A stretch of 64,000 nt of DNA from Aporrectodea caliginosa (taxonomy: Eukaryota; Annelida; Clitellata; Crassiclitellata; Lumbricidae): contig JACEVL010001161.1 of assembly GCA_020284085.1 (NCBI GenBank), positions 4,882,930-4,946,929 on the forward strand, written 5' to 3'. The notes beneath the pieces are model-generated. The model was not told where the DNA came from and made no database searches. It saw only the letters and a program-made list of their open reading frames with translations. Below are positions 37,346-49,934 of this stretch, in pieces (position 1 is the stretch's first letter; each line of letters begins with the position of its first letter). The position numbers and the translations under genes are program-made.

Positions 37346-38219
37346 CCCCTTCTCTTGTACGAATTCAGTATGCTTTGTCCGTCACTTTAAAGTCACTCGC
37401 AGATAACAAAGTACATTTTTACATTCTGTTTCACGACTGTTATTACGTTGTTGACACTGAGACCACGATTCAAGAAGTATTGACGTCTGACACGCGGTTA
37501 ATCTCATGTTGTTTCATTCATAGAGCAAAACTATTACAGTCACCGACGACTCATTCACATCCAACGAAACGACTGAACTTTCGTAACAGCACAAGTTTAA
37601 GATCATTTGTAGTTGTTAAGTTATTTACAACTGCACAGGACCAAAGGCTGGTGGCGACTGTACATCAATATCACAGTACAAAAGTTACGCCTATAGATAT
37701 AGTCCTAACTTTATGCCTACATACCTAACTTTATGACTACCGTATAGGCTTTGAGCAAGTCCTAAATATTATAATTTTCTTTTGATATTTTAACTGTGAC
37801 CTATTAATACCTGACATAACCATATGGCGGGTTGGAGAAGTCATTTATTAATACAACTTCTATATTTTAGGACCACCCTAGAAAAGGTAGATGTAGGCCT
37901 ACAGAAATAAGCGACGTCCATCATAACGATTCCTAGGATGTCCGTATACGTACAGCCGTTCGCAGCCTGGCAGCTAGCAGCCTCACGACCTCGATTCATC
38001 CATCAATCAAACGCCATATAAGAATACGCCGAATGATGTCGACTCAGGGCGCATGGTTCCACCCCAACCCCTACATCGCAACGAATTCCTTGGAACTCGA
38101 CGACCGAGCTAACACTTAATCACAACTGACGAGGTGACATGAGCTCGTTCGATCGGTCCCTCTCTGCTCTGCTTTCAACGTCTCTTTCCTAACCTCTTTT
38201 CTCAACGTCTTCTCAACGC
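37346..38219. other. Unassigned intron sequence
   Basis: An open frame at 37375-37728 has no recognisable domain. Nothing else seen. Confidence 0.5.
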
Positions 38220-38535
38220 CTTCGTTCGCCGTCCATTTACATTAAGCGCTGTCAAGACTCTCGTTCATGCATTCATCACAAGGCGCCTTGACTGCTGCAA
38301 CGATGTTCTGTCTGGTGTCGCCAATTGCACCTTCTAGAAATTTCAATCTTTCTGAATATCGCTGTAGGCTTAATCACCCGCAATTGGAAATGCGATCACA
38401 TAACTGAACTGCGTCATAAACTCCAGTGGCTTCCATATAGCTACCGCCAAGATGTGGTTACTCATCTACAACTGCCTCTTCATTTTGCCCCAGACTTTCT
38501 CTCCAGTTTATGTCGGTCGATTTCTTCATGATACT
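38220..38535 (+). pseudogene. Degenerate L2/CR1-like LINE reverse-transcriptase fragment
   Basis: The + strand reads TLVHAFITRRLDCCNDVLSG, then after stops and shifts H-I-T-E-L-R-H-K-L-Q-W-L-P. These are the landmark blocks after the YxDD box in L2/CR1/Rex-type LINEs. Heavily mutated. Confidence 0.7.
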
Positions 38536-39009
38536 ATCTCTACGGCTTCCACAACCGGCGTCATTTGGACAACCCAAGGCGACGTCTAAAGTTCAGCAAC
38601 GAGAACCAGACGATGTGGTTAAAGGAGTTTCATCGTTGTTGGACCATCTGTCTGAAACAGCCTATACCGCCTGGCATCAACAATAGCTGCAGTCATTCGA
38701 TGGATTTAGAATAGGAATCAAAACAAGCATGTTCCATGAAGCGCATCACGTGACTGAGCGGGTCCGTGGCAGACCAGACTGTATGGGCGCGATACTTAGA
38801 TGCCTAAATAACAGTGTCACAGGTTCCTTATATGGTGACTGCTTTCATCACCATCTTTGTTGTCATTGTCCTCAGTTCGAATAATGGTATGCCCTCAGTA
38901 TAATAGGCATCTACATTTTGAGCATCTTTCTATCATCTATCCTTCAAATTTGTCCTAAGAAATTGAGTTCCCTATCCAGAACTTCCTGAACGATGTCCCG
39001 TGTGCGATC

Positions 39010-39345
39010 CAGTCGTCTTCACTCCTTCTCCTCCTCCTCCTCCTCCTACTCCTCCCCTACTTCTTCTCCTCCTACTCCTACTCCTTCTCCTTTTCTTCTT
39101 CCTCCTACTCCTACTCCTCCTCCTCCTCCCCTACTTCTTCTCCTCCTACTCCTACTCCTACTCTTCCTCCTCCCTTACTTCTTCTCCTCCTAATCCTACT
39201 CCTCCTTCTCCTTTTCTTCTTTCTACTCCTACTCCTCCTCCTACTCCTACTCGACCTCCTCCTCCTTCTCCACCTTATCCTCCTCTTCTTCCTCCTCCTT
39301 TTCTTCCTGCTCTTCCTCCTCCACCTCCTCTTCCTCCAAATCCTC
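39010..39345. repeat. TCC/CTACTCC polypyrimidine repeat
   Basis: About 330 bp of TCCTCC, CTACTCC and CTTCTCC units; open frames are artefacts. Confidence 0.95.
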
Positions 39346-39570
39346 ATAAACCCAGCCATCGATTCCACTGCTTTTGCTCTTATTGTCTCTTTGGAACAGT
39401 CATTATCCCAAGTCAGCAGGCTTCCCATGCAGCTAAACTCATCCACATTCCGGATCTTTGCACCATCTGGCTCCACTGGGATCTCAATCTCCTCAACACA
39501 AAATATAATTTCGACTTGGTCTGACCGATGTTGATTTTAAATCCCACAGGGTCCCATTCTCTATGCACTG
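39346..39570 (-). pseudogene. LINE reverse-transcriptase fragment (RTE-like)
   Basis: The - strand reads G-F-K-I-N-I-G-Q-T-K-S, then in another frame V-E-P-D-G-A-K-I-R-N-V-D-E-F-S-C-M-G-S-L-L-T-W-D and S-M-A-G-F. This is the block after the RT palm (usual form Y-L-G-S). A frameshift separates the two. It abuts the polypyrimidine tract directly. Confidence 0.7.
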
Positions 39571-40062
39571 CAGCATCCAAATGTTATTTACCCCGCCCAG
39601 ATTTCCCATGCAGCTTGGGACGCGGACCTTTTATAACGGAGCGACGACCGGAGACGACATATTCTTCTTTGTTCGCCTGACATCATTCATCATCGAATCG
39701 ATTTCTGTCGTCTTTTATTTTACCGCCGGTATCTGCCCAAATCGACCAATCCCCTCCTTTTTCCAGACTTTGGACTGGCACAGACGAATCTGCGGCGGAG
39801 TCATGCAAGTAGGAATGCATGCATCGCCGTTCACACACCATCATCTACCTTAAGCTCCTCTATCTATCTATCCATTCCTAATTTGTCTAACCACTTGAAG
39901 AACAATTCCTACACTGATCCATCCATTTCTCCGCCGTCCAGGACTCTCTCCTCTCGTCTTAAATTAAACCCGCCATAAGAGCAGCCTTCTCTCCCTCTTC
40001 CTCTAGTAGCAAGACTTGGTTCTCCACTCGTTATCTCTGCATGACAGCCCTTTTGACACAAT
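39571..40062. other. Unassigned intron sequence
   Basis: No element recognised; the open frame 39563-39853 has no known domain. Confidence 0.5.
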
Positions 40063-40147
40063 GCAGCGCTCTTGAATTAACTGGTGCCCTGCGCTTAGTT
40101 TAAAAAAAGTTTTAGCAATTTTGAGTTTACGGTTGCGATTACGATTG
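40063..40147 (+). repeat. Family A short repeat (copy 4)
   Basis: CAGCGCTCTTGAATTAACTG, GTGCCCTGCGCTTAG and a GTTTACGGTTGCGATTACGA tail; same layout as the other four copies. Confidence 0.75.
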
Positions 40148-41189
40148 TTTGCATGCTTGCCAGCTCACTCATTCACTCATTAACTTACTCATACAGTGGG
40201 TGCGGTTAAACAGATGTATGTATGCATGGATTGATGGAGGAATGGATAGGCGGACTGACTGATAAGAGTACGAGTGGGATGCGATCTTGTGATGATGACG
40301 ATGATGTTGCAGCATTTAGGCAGCAGTCGATGAACCACAATATCCGGTTCTGTAAAGATGGCTGACTGCTGTCTCCGCTGTGTCTCCTCCTGTCGACCAA
40401 ACGAGACATCTTCCGAGTCACGCGTCGATGAACAGCGCAGGCGACTCCACGTCATAATGCAGGGACGTAATCAATTTATGTGGCGGCAGTAAGCCCTACT
40501 GCGCAGACAGCACCAACTAATAACCAAGACATATATCTCTTCCACAAAAGATGAAGTTTGACCTCTGACATCTACATGACCCGAACAGTTCAGTGTTCAG
40601 TGTTTGTCTCGACCTTCAGTCGTCTCGACCTTCAGTACGATTGATTGTCCTTGTTCTTCCGAAGCACAGACTCTCCCTACAGCGGCTCTTTGGTTGGTAT
40701 CTAATGCTCTGTTTTTCTATGGTCTCCTCGCATCAAGTGGTGAATAACATATGCGTGTATCCACTTTCTATACGGCTATTCACTCTGCTGACTTTGCCAA
40801 GTCAGTATTACTGTATGTATGTATCGTAATGTAATCATGTAATCGTAATCGTAATGTCGATATTTATGTATGCCCATGTATGTATGTATGTCGTATGTAC
40901 GTATGTATGTATGTATGTATGTATGCATGTATGTATGTATGTACATGTATATATATATGTAGGTCTATTTATCTAGGCATGTGTGACACATATGCATCTA
41001 TGTGTATACATTCGTATGTATACATGTATGTAAGTCTATGTATATATTGGTGCGTGTATATATATATATATGTATTTATGTATGTAGTTTATGTACTGAT
41101 GTATCTATATATGATGTATGTATCTGAATGTAAATGTTGGTCTCAGCGCCAAACAGCATCTGCATCAGGGAGCCCAGCGTATAACACTG
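40148..41189. other. Intron sequence with TATG microsatellites
   Basis: TATG/TGTA tetranucleotide repeats occupy 40863-40950 and more degenerate runs to about 41130. The rest is unassigned. Confidence 0.6.
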
Positions 41190-42165
41190 ACGCTATATAA
41201 AATCCAGTCCGTGTGTCAGTTCCTGTAGCGATGAACCACACCATTCAGTTATGTCGTCCACCCACTCTTTGTGAGGTCGTCCTCTCTTGTCTGTGTGCCA
41301 TCCATCATTCCGAACACCAGCATTTTGATTTTCCTGTCGTTGCTCATTCTGCATATGTGTCCACTAATAGTCCCAACTTCCTTTGGATTATCTTCTCCAA
41401 TATTCCGAGGCTAAGAAAATGAAGTCGCTAGCACTTCATACCCAGAGGCTGCCTCAGGGCTAGCTCAGGGGACTGCTCTTCTTCTCTTCTTCTTCTAGGC
41501 GCTAAAGCTATAATAGTCTCTAGGGCTTGCCCACTATAACTGCATAATCGACGCATTGAGGTGGATTTGAACCCGCAACCTTGCGTCTTGACAGGCACCG
41601 AACATATCCCTACACCACAGTGCCCCATAATCTTCTGCAATAAGTTCTCCATAAGGTGTACTTTTCTATACAGTTCTGAATTGCCGACCGTTTGCAATAC
41701 GCAAGATCTTCCTGTAACATCTCCTTTCAAAAGCCAGTATCCTCCCCTCTATGTCCTTCGTTATTACCAAAGCCTCGCATCCATATAGCATGTTGCTGAA
41801 GACATCATACGTTTTCAGGACGCTCAGTTTTGTCTCCAGTTTTATGGCTTTACTCTTCCAGATCTTGTCCATAGCTTTTAGTGCCGCTGTTGCCCTTGCA
41901 ATTCTGATCAGTATCTCCTTCTTGTTGTCTAAGTCGTCTGTCATGTTGCAGCCCAGATATGTGAACTCTTCGACGTTTTCTAGCTGGATTCCATCCACTG
42001 CTATCTTCCTTTGTAAACTGTTTTCACCGAACACCATTGTTTTTCTTTATTGAAGTTCATATTGAAGCCACCATATCTTTCTCCTTCCTCGTTTAACTTA
42101 TGTACCGTGTGCTCCAATTTGCGTTTGTTTCCCCAGTCACATCGATATCGTCGGCGAAGCATATA
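41190..42165 (-). pseudogene. LINE RT and C-terminus, interrupted by a SINE
   Basis: The - strand begins at 42165 with F-A-D-D-I-D-V-T-G (the RT catalytic box). It continues, after a frameshift, in the open run 42037-41666 (N-V-E-E-F-T-Y-L-G-C-N-M, S-V-L-K-T-Y-D-V, L-Y-G-C-E-A, FERRCYRKILRI) and E-N-L-L-Q-K-I-M-G. A SINE occupies about 41440-41628. The LINE then resumes with C-R-M-S-N-D-R-K-I-K-M and G-R-P-H-K-E-W-V-D-D-I near 41300. Order and orientation fit one RTE/Jockey-like ORF2. Confidence 0.8.
41440..41628 (-). repeat. tRNA-derived SINE inside a LINE
   Basis: On the - strand: GTGGTGTAGGGATATGTTCG as A-box region, GGTTGCGGGTTCAAATCC containing a B box, then CAATGCGTCG, GGGCAAGCCCTAG, TTAGCGCCTAG and a GAA-rich tail. 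The head matches the second unit of the SINE pairs at 20463-20660 and 42765-42965, while the tail differs, so it is a sibling subfamily. Confidence 0.75.
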
Positions 42166-42624
42166 TATATTTGTATATATTCATATATGTGTATGAATGT
42201 ATGTGTGTATGTACGTATGTATGCATTTATGTATGTATGTATGCATAGGCTATATGCATGTATGTATATATGCATGTAAAACTAGAGCTGCTTTGCTTTC
42301 GTCGGTCCTGTGGCCCGGAACAACCTTCCTCATAAAAGTAGAGTTGAGCTATGGTCAGCCTATATCTCGTTCTCTGTTCCGCAAACACTTAAAATCTAAT
42401 CTCTTTGTTGGGTCGGTAGCCCTGCTAATGAGTTTTCCTTGAAGTTGCGCTTTACAAATTTTCATTTATGTTATGTTATGCATGCATGTGTGTATTTGCG
42501 TATATATGAATGTATGTATGTAGCCTATGTATGCATGTATGTATGTATGTATGTGTGAATGTATACGTGCATATATGTATGCATGAATTATATACAGGTT
42601 CATATATGTCTACCTATTTTCAGG
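42166..42624. repeat. TATG microsatellite with an inserted LINE end
   Basis: TATG/TATGCATG repeats at 42140-42275 and 42475-42600 flank a + strand LINE C-terminus (42280-42470). That segment reads P-I-S-R-S-L-F-R-K-H-L-K-S-N-L-F and ends with a GCGCTTTACAAATTTTCATT 3' end and TTATG-type tail. Confidence 0.7.
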
Positions 42625-42965
42625 GATCCTGAGTGGCCGATGTATACCGGCGCCCCGGGTTCGCTTCCCGGTCGGTCGGTTTATGATTAATTTCTCGGAT
42701 CTTTACTATCGCATTATAAACGTGGAGTACAATACAACACACAATACAACACATCAATACAACTGGGGCGCGGTGGTTTAGGGGTATGTTCGGTGCCTTG
42801 CAGCTGGAGGGTTAGGTTGAATCCACCTCAAAGTCGCCGCGTAGGTACCCTGGGCAAGTCCTTCACTATTGTACTGATTATTCGCGCAGTAGTCGGGAGC
42901 ACCTCTGAATGAAATCTAGGGGCGCTATAACAAGTGTTCAAATACATATACAATACAATACAATA
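42625..42965 (+). repeat. tRNA-derived SINE pair, copy 2
   Basis: First unit: GATCCTGAGTGGCCGATG, GGGTTCGCTTCCCGG and a TTTATGATTAATTTCTCGG block with an ACAATACAACAC tail near 42727. Second unit: GGGGCGCGGTGGTTTAGGGG, a B-box-like TAGGTTGAATCC, CGCCGCGTAGGTACCCTGGG, GGGGCGCTATAACAAGTG and an AATAC tail. Same order as at 20365-20660, but here the first unit retains its own tail. Confidence 0.8.
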
Positions 42966-44429
42966 CCTATATCTGTGTATCTGCCTTTCTTTCAAGATGT
43001 CAATGTCTGACTACTTTCTTTTACTGTCTGATCTTCATTTGATTTGATTTGTTTACTAGGCCTAGCACGTTCTATGCTCCTGTACTAACTATGGACAAGG
43101 GGCACTAACCATCTGCATGGATTTGCAATATAAATATGCGAAATAAACAGGTTTATTAATTTTAATTGACGAAATAGGTTATGCCAACATCTGGCTTGCT
43201 TGCTTACTTTACTTACATAAAGAATGCCAGTAAAATATATGAATGGTGGCACAAAGGGCATTTATAAATGTCGTCTGCCTCTGCTGTAACTTATAACCTC
43301 GCTGGCTTTGAATGGCGACTGTGGCATTTGCTTGCTTCAGATACTGTATACACTGTTAATATAGACGGGTAAAGAAACCTTATCATCAGTTTTGCAGGAT
43401 GACATTGATAAATTTAGTCAACAGTCAGCCTGTGCCGTATTCAATTGACACAGGAGACCAGATGCACTAGAAGAAGGGGAATAAGTACGAAGTCAACGCT
43501 TCGGCTTTTCCTCAGTGATCTTAAAACAGCGCACCCGTTATTAAACTAACGATAGTCATGACGTATATTAAAACGTCCGCCTGTAGTAATATGGACAATG
43601 GGCAGTGGGCTGATTGGAGTAGGCCTATATATAAGCCAAGTTTTCAATGCAAATGGCTTAGATCCTACTACTGAAATGAAAGAGTTTCTGAATAGGCTAC
43701 CTTTATTATTCACTCTACCACAAACTTGATAATTTTAATTTAAATGTATTATTTACAATTAGTATATTGCTAATTAAACGAAGGCTTCGTCAGAAATTCA
43801 GATTATTAGAGACAACTTCTGTGGATAGCTAGCTATGTTGAGACATTTGTTGTCTTCGTGCAGTTATGCGTAGGCAACTGCATGAATTATGTTGCTACCA
43901 CCAGCATGAAAGTTCGTAGCAGTGAGTAATAATGACGTTGAATGTGTATTATTCTACTTTAGACTCAACAATAAATTTTGTTGCTGATGGACGCAAACAA
44001 GATTTAATATTAAATTCAACTCTCTTTTAAAATTAACACATGTATGTATGTGTATCTGGCTTTTTGCATAGAAGCTCAATATGGCACTAAACATGGCTTT
44101 TTCACAAATCTTGTTTGTATAGATTGAGTTAGATATCCTATTGATTTAACTTGGACTTTTTAAACTCTTTATTCTCGGTTTTTCTGACGCAACATTTGAG
44201 TCAGAACTCAGCAGTTCAGAAAAAGAATTCGGAGTTCTAGGCAATCGCGGCAATAGGCTGCTCTCTGTATCTGTCTGTCTGTCTGTCTGTCTATCTCTGT
44301 CTCTGTCTCTGTCCGCCTCTTTCTGTCTCTGTGAACTTAGACTACTTTCTGGTATTGACTACGAATACGTGTTTTGATGCGTCATATGTTGACGCCTATT
44401 ACATTGTAAGTCATAGCTATAGAAGTTTA
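42966..44429. other. Unassigned intron sequence
   Basis: A TCTG run at 44268-44330 is the only repeat noted; no gene or element end recognised. Confidence 0.5.
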
Positions 44430-44815
<386 letters not shown>

Positions 44816-45326
44816 GAAGCAAATTTATTTCTTCATAAAGCCAACAAACTTATGTACAGACTGATTAAAAGTAACTGTTTTCAATATTTAGAAGCCTTCG
44901 ATCAGTCCTGGGCTACTGTTGTTGCAACCTGTGATCCCTAAAACAGATAGAGCGTTTCCAATTTGTAGGGCCACTGATAAGCGTTGTAGAAGATGACTAG
45001 TCTCACGCTGGTCGCCTGTCGCTGCTGAGATCTTGCGTCCTAGTTCTTGGACAAACTGCAGTGATTCTGTGTGCCAGCTTCCTGCAGTTTCGACTGCCAC
45101 AGGGACGAAATGATGTGACTGTGTGATAGCAGCATACTTGGTTTCCTTGTTGCGAGCTGCCTTTTCCGCTGCCGCACCTGCGATTTGCGATGTTATATGT
45201 TCGTAGGATGCAGCGAAAGTATCTGGCACCGTGACATCCCATGCCAAGCAACGACCTCTGTGCCAAGGTATGATGGTGACTCCGTCAGGCCTTTTGCCGT
45301 CTGATCTGGAGAGGCCATTGGGCTGC

Positions 45327-45327
<1 letters not shown>
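44816..45327 (-). pseudogene. Retroelement polyprotein C-terminus with AAT tail
   Basis: The - strand frame 45327-44888 is open. It reads R-P-D-G-V-T-I-I-P-W-H-R-G-R-C-L, WDVTVPDTFAASY, A-G-A-A-A-E-K-A-A-R-N-K, F-V-P-V-A-V-E-T-A-G and Q-R-L-S-V-A-L-Q-I-G-N-A, then stops. This module occurs at the C-terminus of many invertebrate reverse-transcriptase polyproteins (from memory; nuclease-like D-V-T and V-E-T motifs). A short 3' UTR with AATAAA and the (AAT)n tail follows. The 5' side is cut off at an ATT microsatellite (45328-45380). Confidence 0.7.
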
Positions 45328-45989
<662 letters not shown>

Positions 45990-46279
45990 TGGAGAAGACA
46001 GCAGACCAAACAAGCGATGGCTATTTCAGTCACATCCTCCTTCATTTCATTTAGCCAACGTCTGGCACACGTGTGCCATTGGCTTCGACCAACGAATCAC
46101 ATCTGACCAGTTCGTAAATATCAAAGGAGTCGAGTTCCTCGCTGTCCATTTTATGCGATGTCCACGTAGAGTATAATTACAGAGAGTATAGAGCCATCCA
46201 CCTCGACAGAGGACGCTGAGAGGCGACATTTAAACCTAACACACGCCCATGTCACATAAGTCAATTGATGAAGCAACAA

Positions 46280-46405
46280 CCATATTCTTGCATGCATACA
46301 TATACATATACACCTGCTTATACATACATCCATATTTATACACATGTACATGCATGCATACAAACATGCATTTATCTGTATATACAAATATTATACATAC
46401 ACACA
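46280..46405. repeat. TACA microsatellite, left segment
   Basis: Degenerate CATACATA/TATACA units. The array resumes at 47532-47613 and 53455-53640, so it was a single tract before two insertions. Confidence 0.85.
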
Positions 46406-47531
46406 TTAGGGTGGTCCTTATTTTTAAACTTTAAAAATTCCACCGTCCCACCCTCCAAATAGGTTCTCCCTTGGTAGAAACTAATTGTTATAAAATTTCT
46501 TTAATATTGGTCAATGTTTAGGGTATGCTCAATCCACTTGAAATGTTTGCTTATTTTTTGCAATCGCACAAACAAAAGGCATCCGATATGATATGATCAA
46601 TCATTCAAGTGCAGTATGGATATCCAGAAAAATGATACATTGCAAAAACCAACCATTCCCTATTTTTTCTCATTATTCTATTCATGTATTGTCTCGAAAT
46701 ATTTTTTACAGATTTAAAAATGTTATCCTGACGTCCCTCAAAGCCTCCGAACATACCCTACTTAAACTCCCAGAACTGAAGGCGCCCATGCTTTTGTCTT
46801 GGGACTTGGGTCCATTGTCGATTTACTCTTTTTATCACAAAAAATTAACGAGGAGTCCAACTTGGATGAACTTTTTAATGTTTTTTTTTGTCTCAATGAG
46901 AGCTATATTCTGATAAAATATAAATGCTAAGTTCAAGGTCATTCAAGGTCATTTCAAGGTCATAAGAAACTAAATCTATAAAAAATCGAAGAAAAATGAT
47001 CAGATCTCAGGCAATAATTGTTGAAATTGGTTAATTCTTTCTTGTATTTCTCGTCTTGATAAGCACTACCTGTGATAGGAAACAAGGAGACCAAATGTAA
47101 GACGATCAAAAGTTATTTTAAGGACAAAAAGGTCAATTTTATAGAAAAATCATGATCTGAAATTGACCTTTGTACTTAAAATAACTTTTGATCGTCTTAC
47201 ATTTTGGTATTATTAAGCAATTTCAGCAAAGAAAAGACAAAGATATGAAAAATTGAATAGATTGCACTTTACATCTGAGTATATAGTATATTCTTTAGCC
47301 TTGAGCCCCATGTACTTATTGGGATAGACACTTTTTTAACCATTGGCAATTTCGCATAGTTATACTTTTGTATAGCATCACAAAGAAGTGGATTGAGCAT
47401 ACCCTAAATGTGCACCAATCACAACCATTTTTGGCAGCAATAAGTTTCTATTGGAAGAGTATCAGATGAGAGGGTGGGAGCCAGTAAAGTATTTAAAAAA
47501 TCTTTTCCCATGGTGCTAAGGACCACCCTAA
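46406..47531. mobile_element. Non-autonomous TIR element, 1,126 bp
   Basis: Ends TTAGGGTGGTCCTTA and its complement are identical for 15 bp. About 110-130 bp inside, TTAGGGTATGCTCAATCCAC is repeated in inverted orientation (46519, complement ending about 47405). A third inverted pair with AAGACGATCAAAAGTTATTT lies near the centre (47100 and 47190). The nested inverted repeats and lack of coding capacity define a MITE. Its target duplication cannot be told from the surrounding microsatellite. Confidence 0.82.
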
Positions 47532-47613
47532 CACACATACATGCATGCATACATACATACATACATGATAAATGTATACATACATACGTACGTACATACA
47601 TACATACATACAT
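47532..47613. repeat. TACA microsatellite, middle segment
   Basis: CATACATACATA units with GTACGTAC variants between the MITE and the LTR element. Confidence 0.9.
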
Positions 47614-48123
47614 TGTTAGCTGGTTAGTCTAGGGGTGGAGTGTGAGTTAAATGATAGGCGAAAATGATAAAGAAACCAAGGGAAGACTTTCGCAATATTT
47701 GATAAAATTGTATTATTTACACTATGTACAACTTCACAACATACTCACACAACCAAACCAGCAAGAAAACAGCAGACTCTTCTTGAAGACGTCTGGAAAA
47801 CTTCACAACTCTCGAGAACCGGCATTAAACAAAAGAGAAGTGACCACAAAGGGTACACTCTCGAACACGACATCAACGAGTAGCGACCACGTAGGGTACA
47901 CTCTCAACAAGCTGACCTATGAAGAGGTACTCAGCGAAAATACACAGCAACCTTACTTAACTAAACTGGTTCCCCCAATCTACACAAACGCCTCGCTATA
48001 TATAGGTAGCGACAATCCTATTTACAAGGCAAAACGAGGTGCGTCTTAACTAAGGTTAGTAAGTGCACGTGTGACGATGAGATGAGAACGTAATGGCGGG
48101 ATGGCTGAAGGCCACTCCCAACA
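47614..48123 (-). repeat. 3' LTR, 510 bp
   Basis: On the - strand starts TGTTGGGAGTGG and ends CAGCTAACA (TG..CA). Identical to the 5' LTR except at one pyrimidine in the CTGGTT/CCCCCCAATC stretch. A 132-codon + strand open frame is present in both LTRs but is antisense and has no recognisable domain. Confidence 0.97.
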
Positions 48124-48140
48124 GACCCCCCGACAACGAA
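48124..48140 (-). promoter_or_regulatory. Polypurine tract
   Basis: The - strand reads CGTTGTCGGGGGGTC immediately before the 3' LTR start TGTTGGG. A purine-rich G6 core in this place primes plus-strand DNA synthesis in LTR elements. Confidence 0.75.
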
Positions 48141-48377
48141 AAGAGGAAACATTGAAAGTGTTTCCGACTTACGGAAAACATACAATACAAAAGTTCATCA
48201 AAGTTCAATGTCCGTATATACAACACAACTATAGACAAATTCATGACACAGCAACAGTCCAATCTAAACTTCGTACAACGACGACAACATAAATCAAGAA
48301 CTATCTTCGTAGTCGAACAAACTAGTAACCTAACGAGACAGAACAGTTCGTAAACGTAGAACAAAAAGGCCATACAT

Positions 48378-49934
48378 TTAAACCGAGGGACGACTGAGAA
48401 TGTCAGGCAACAGGTTGTCACGACCACGCCTGTGTTTAATGTTCAGGGAATATTGTTGGAGCTCCAGACTCCATCGCAACAGTTTCGCGTTTGAAGATGC
48501 CATACGGTTAATGAATTGGAGTGGACTATGGTCCGTATAAACCACCACCGGCGCAGAACCGAAGTATACGCTGCATGCGCGTACACAGACCACCAGCGCA
48601 AGTGCCTCCTTCTCGATGGTCGAATAGCGCACCTCCGCCGCACCCAACTTCCGACTCATGTAACAGATTGGGTGTTCCACCTCGTCAGTTATCTGAAACA
48701 AACAACCTCCAAGACAAAAGTAAGACGCATCAACAGCCAAATAGAAAGGTTTATCAAAATCTGGCGGTTTAAGGATAGGCCTCGAAGCCATCCTAGACTT
48801 CAAATCAACGAATGCATTCTCTGCAACAGAAGACCATGCAAACCTTTGACCTTTCTTAAGTAACTCAGTAAGAGGTAACGTTAACTGAGAATAATGCGGT
48901 AGAAACTTGCGGTAATAACCAGCCAAACCCAGAAAAGACTGAACCTGCTTCTTATTCTCAGGCCGTGGAAATCCTAGCAAAGCCTCAACCTTCTGCGTAC
49001 GTGGCTGAATAGAGTTCAAACCAATATGGTGACCCAGAAAATCCAATTCTGCATTAGCAAAGACACACTTCTTTAAATTCAATGTGAGTTTAGCATCAGC
49101 AATGCGTGTCAACACTCTTTTCAAGTGAGATAAATGATCAACCCAAGAATAACTGAAAACCATCAAGTCGTCTAAATATCCATCACAAAACTTATCTAAA
49201 CCATGCAACACTTTTGCAACCAAACGTGAAAACGAGGCCGGCGCGTTTCGTAAACCGAACGCTAGATAGCGCCACTGGTAATGACCATGTGGTGTAACAA
49301 ATCCAGTCAAAGGGATTGATTGACTATCTATCGGAACTTGCCAAAACCCTCGTGTTGCATCAAGCTTAGTCAGAAATTTGGCTTTTCCAACCTTGTCAAT
49401 TAAAGACTCTACACGTGGCATCGGAAAAGAATCGGCTACCGTAAGCGCATTCAACTTACGAAAATCTGTGCACAACCGCATAGACCCATCTGATTTAGGG
49501 ACAAGTACAATAGGCGAAGCCCATGCACTTTCAGATTCCTCTACAATGCCCTGTTCCATTAGGTCCTGTATCTCTTTATCGACCTGTGCCATACGCTCAG
49601 GATGCAAACGATAGGCTGTTTGCCGTACAGGCCGTGCACCTGGTACCAATTCAATGTGATGTGTAATAAGAGTTGTCTTGCCAGGTATATCGCTAAACAC
49701 ACCTTTAAACGTGTTAAGCAAGTCTAACAATTCAGCACGCTGCACACAATCCAAAGGACTATTTTCAACCACCTCTTCGAGTTTAGGTGACTCAGACACA
49801 TTCACACACACACTTGCAGGCACAACCAACCCGACATCAAGTGAAGGCACACAATCAACACGCGACTCGTATTTCCTCATGCACAACACGCTTATGTTTT
49901 CGTCTATCAGGTGTGGCAACCAAATAGTCAACAA
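48378..49934 (-). CDS. GMR1-type element pol: reverse transcriptase and RNase H
   Basis: A 518-codon open frame, the largest intact part of the element. RT: P-x-R-x-x-x-Y-R-L-H-P linker, S-P-I-V-L-V-P-K, first aspartate in L-T-K-L-D-A-T-R-G-F-W-Q, F-G-L-R-N-A-P-A-S-F, catalytic YLDD, and L-D-F-L-G-H-H-I. RNase H: LAVDAS, I-E-K-E-A-L-A and Y-T-D-H-S-P-L supply the acidic residues. It ends R-R-G-R-D-N-L-L-P-D-I-L-S-R-P, the usual Gypsy C-terminus. The methionine at 49934 is arbitrary: this domain is normally translated as part of a polyprotein, and its start overlaps the integrase frame (to 49855) in a different frame. A small deletion at that junction is a likely cause. Confidence 0.93.
   Translation of the reverse strand: MLTIWLPHLIDENISVLCMRKYESRVDCVPSLDVGLVVPASVCVNVSESPKLEEVVENSPLDCVQRAELLDLLNTFKGVFSDIPGKTTLITHHIELVPGARPVRQTAYRLHPERMAQVDKEIQDLMEQGIVEESESAWASPIVLVPKSDGSMRLCTDFRKLNALTVADSFPMPRVESLIDKVGKAKFLTKLDATRGFWQVPIDSQSIPLTGFVTPHGHYQWRYLAFGLRNAPASFSRLVAKVLHGLDKFCDGYLDDLMVFSYSWVDHLSHLKRVLTRIADAKLTLNLKKCVFANAELDFLGHHIGLNSIQPRTQKVEALLGFPRPENKKQVQSFLGLAGYYRKFLPHYSQLTLPLTELLKKGQRFAWSSVAENAFVDLKSRMASRPILKPPDFDKPFYLAVDASYFCLGGCLFQITDEVEHPICYMSRKLGAAEVRYSTIEKEALALVVCVRACSVYFGSAPVVVYTDHSPLQFINRMASSNAKLLRWSLELQQYSLNIKHRRGRDNLLPDILSRPSV

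Noticed and set aside
46406..46412. Telomere-like TTAGGG
   Set aside because: Single unit forming the end of a TIR element, not a tandem telomeric array.
47651..48049. 132-codon + strand open frame, repeated at 52982-53380
   Set aside because: It lies antisense within the two LTRs, and its duplication only reflects LTR identity. No domain or start context supports a gene.
48056..48427. 123-codon - open frame overlapping the 3' LTR and RNase H end
   Set aside because: It spans the polypurine tract and LTR border in a frame unrelated to pol; chance frame.
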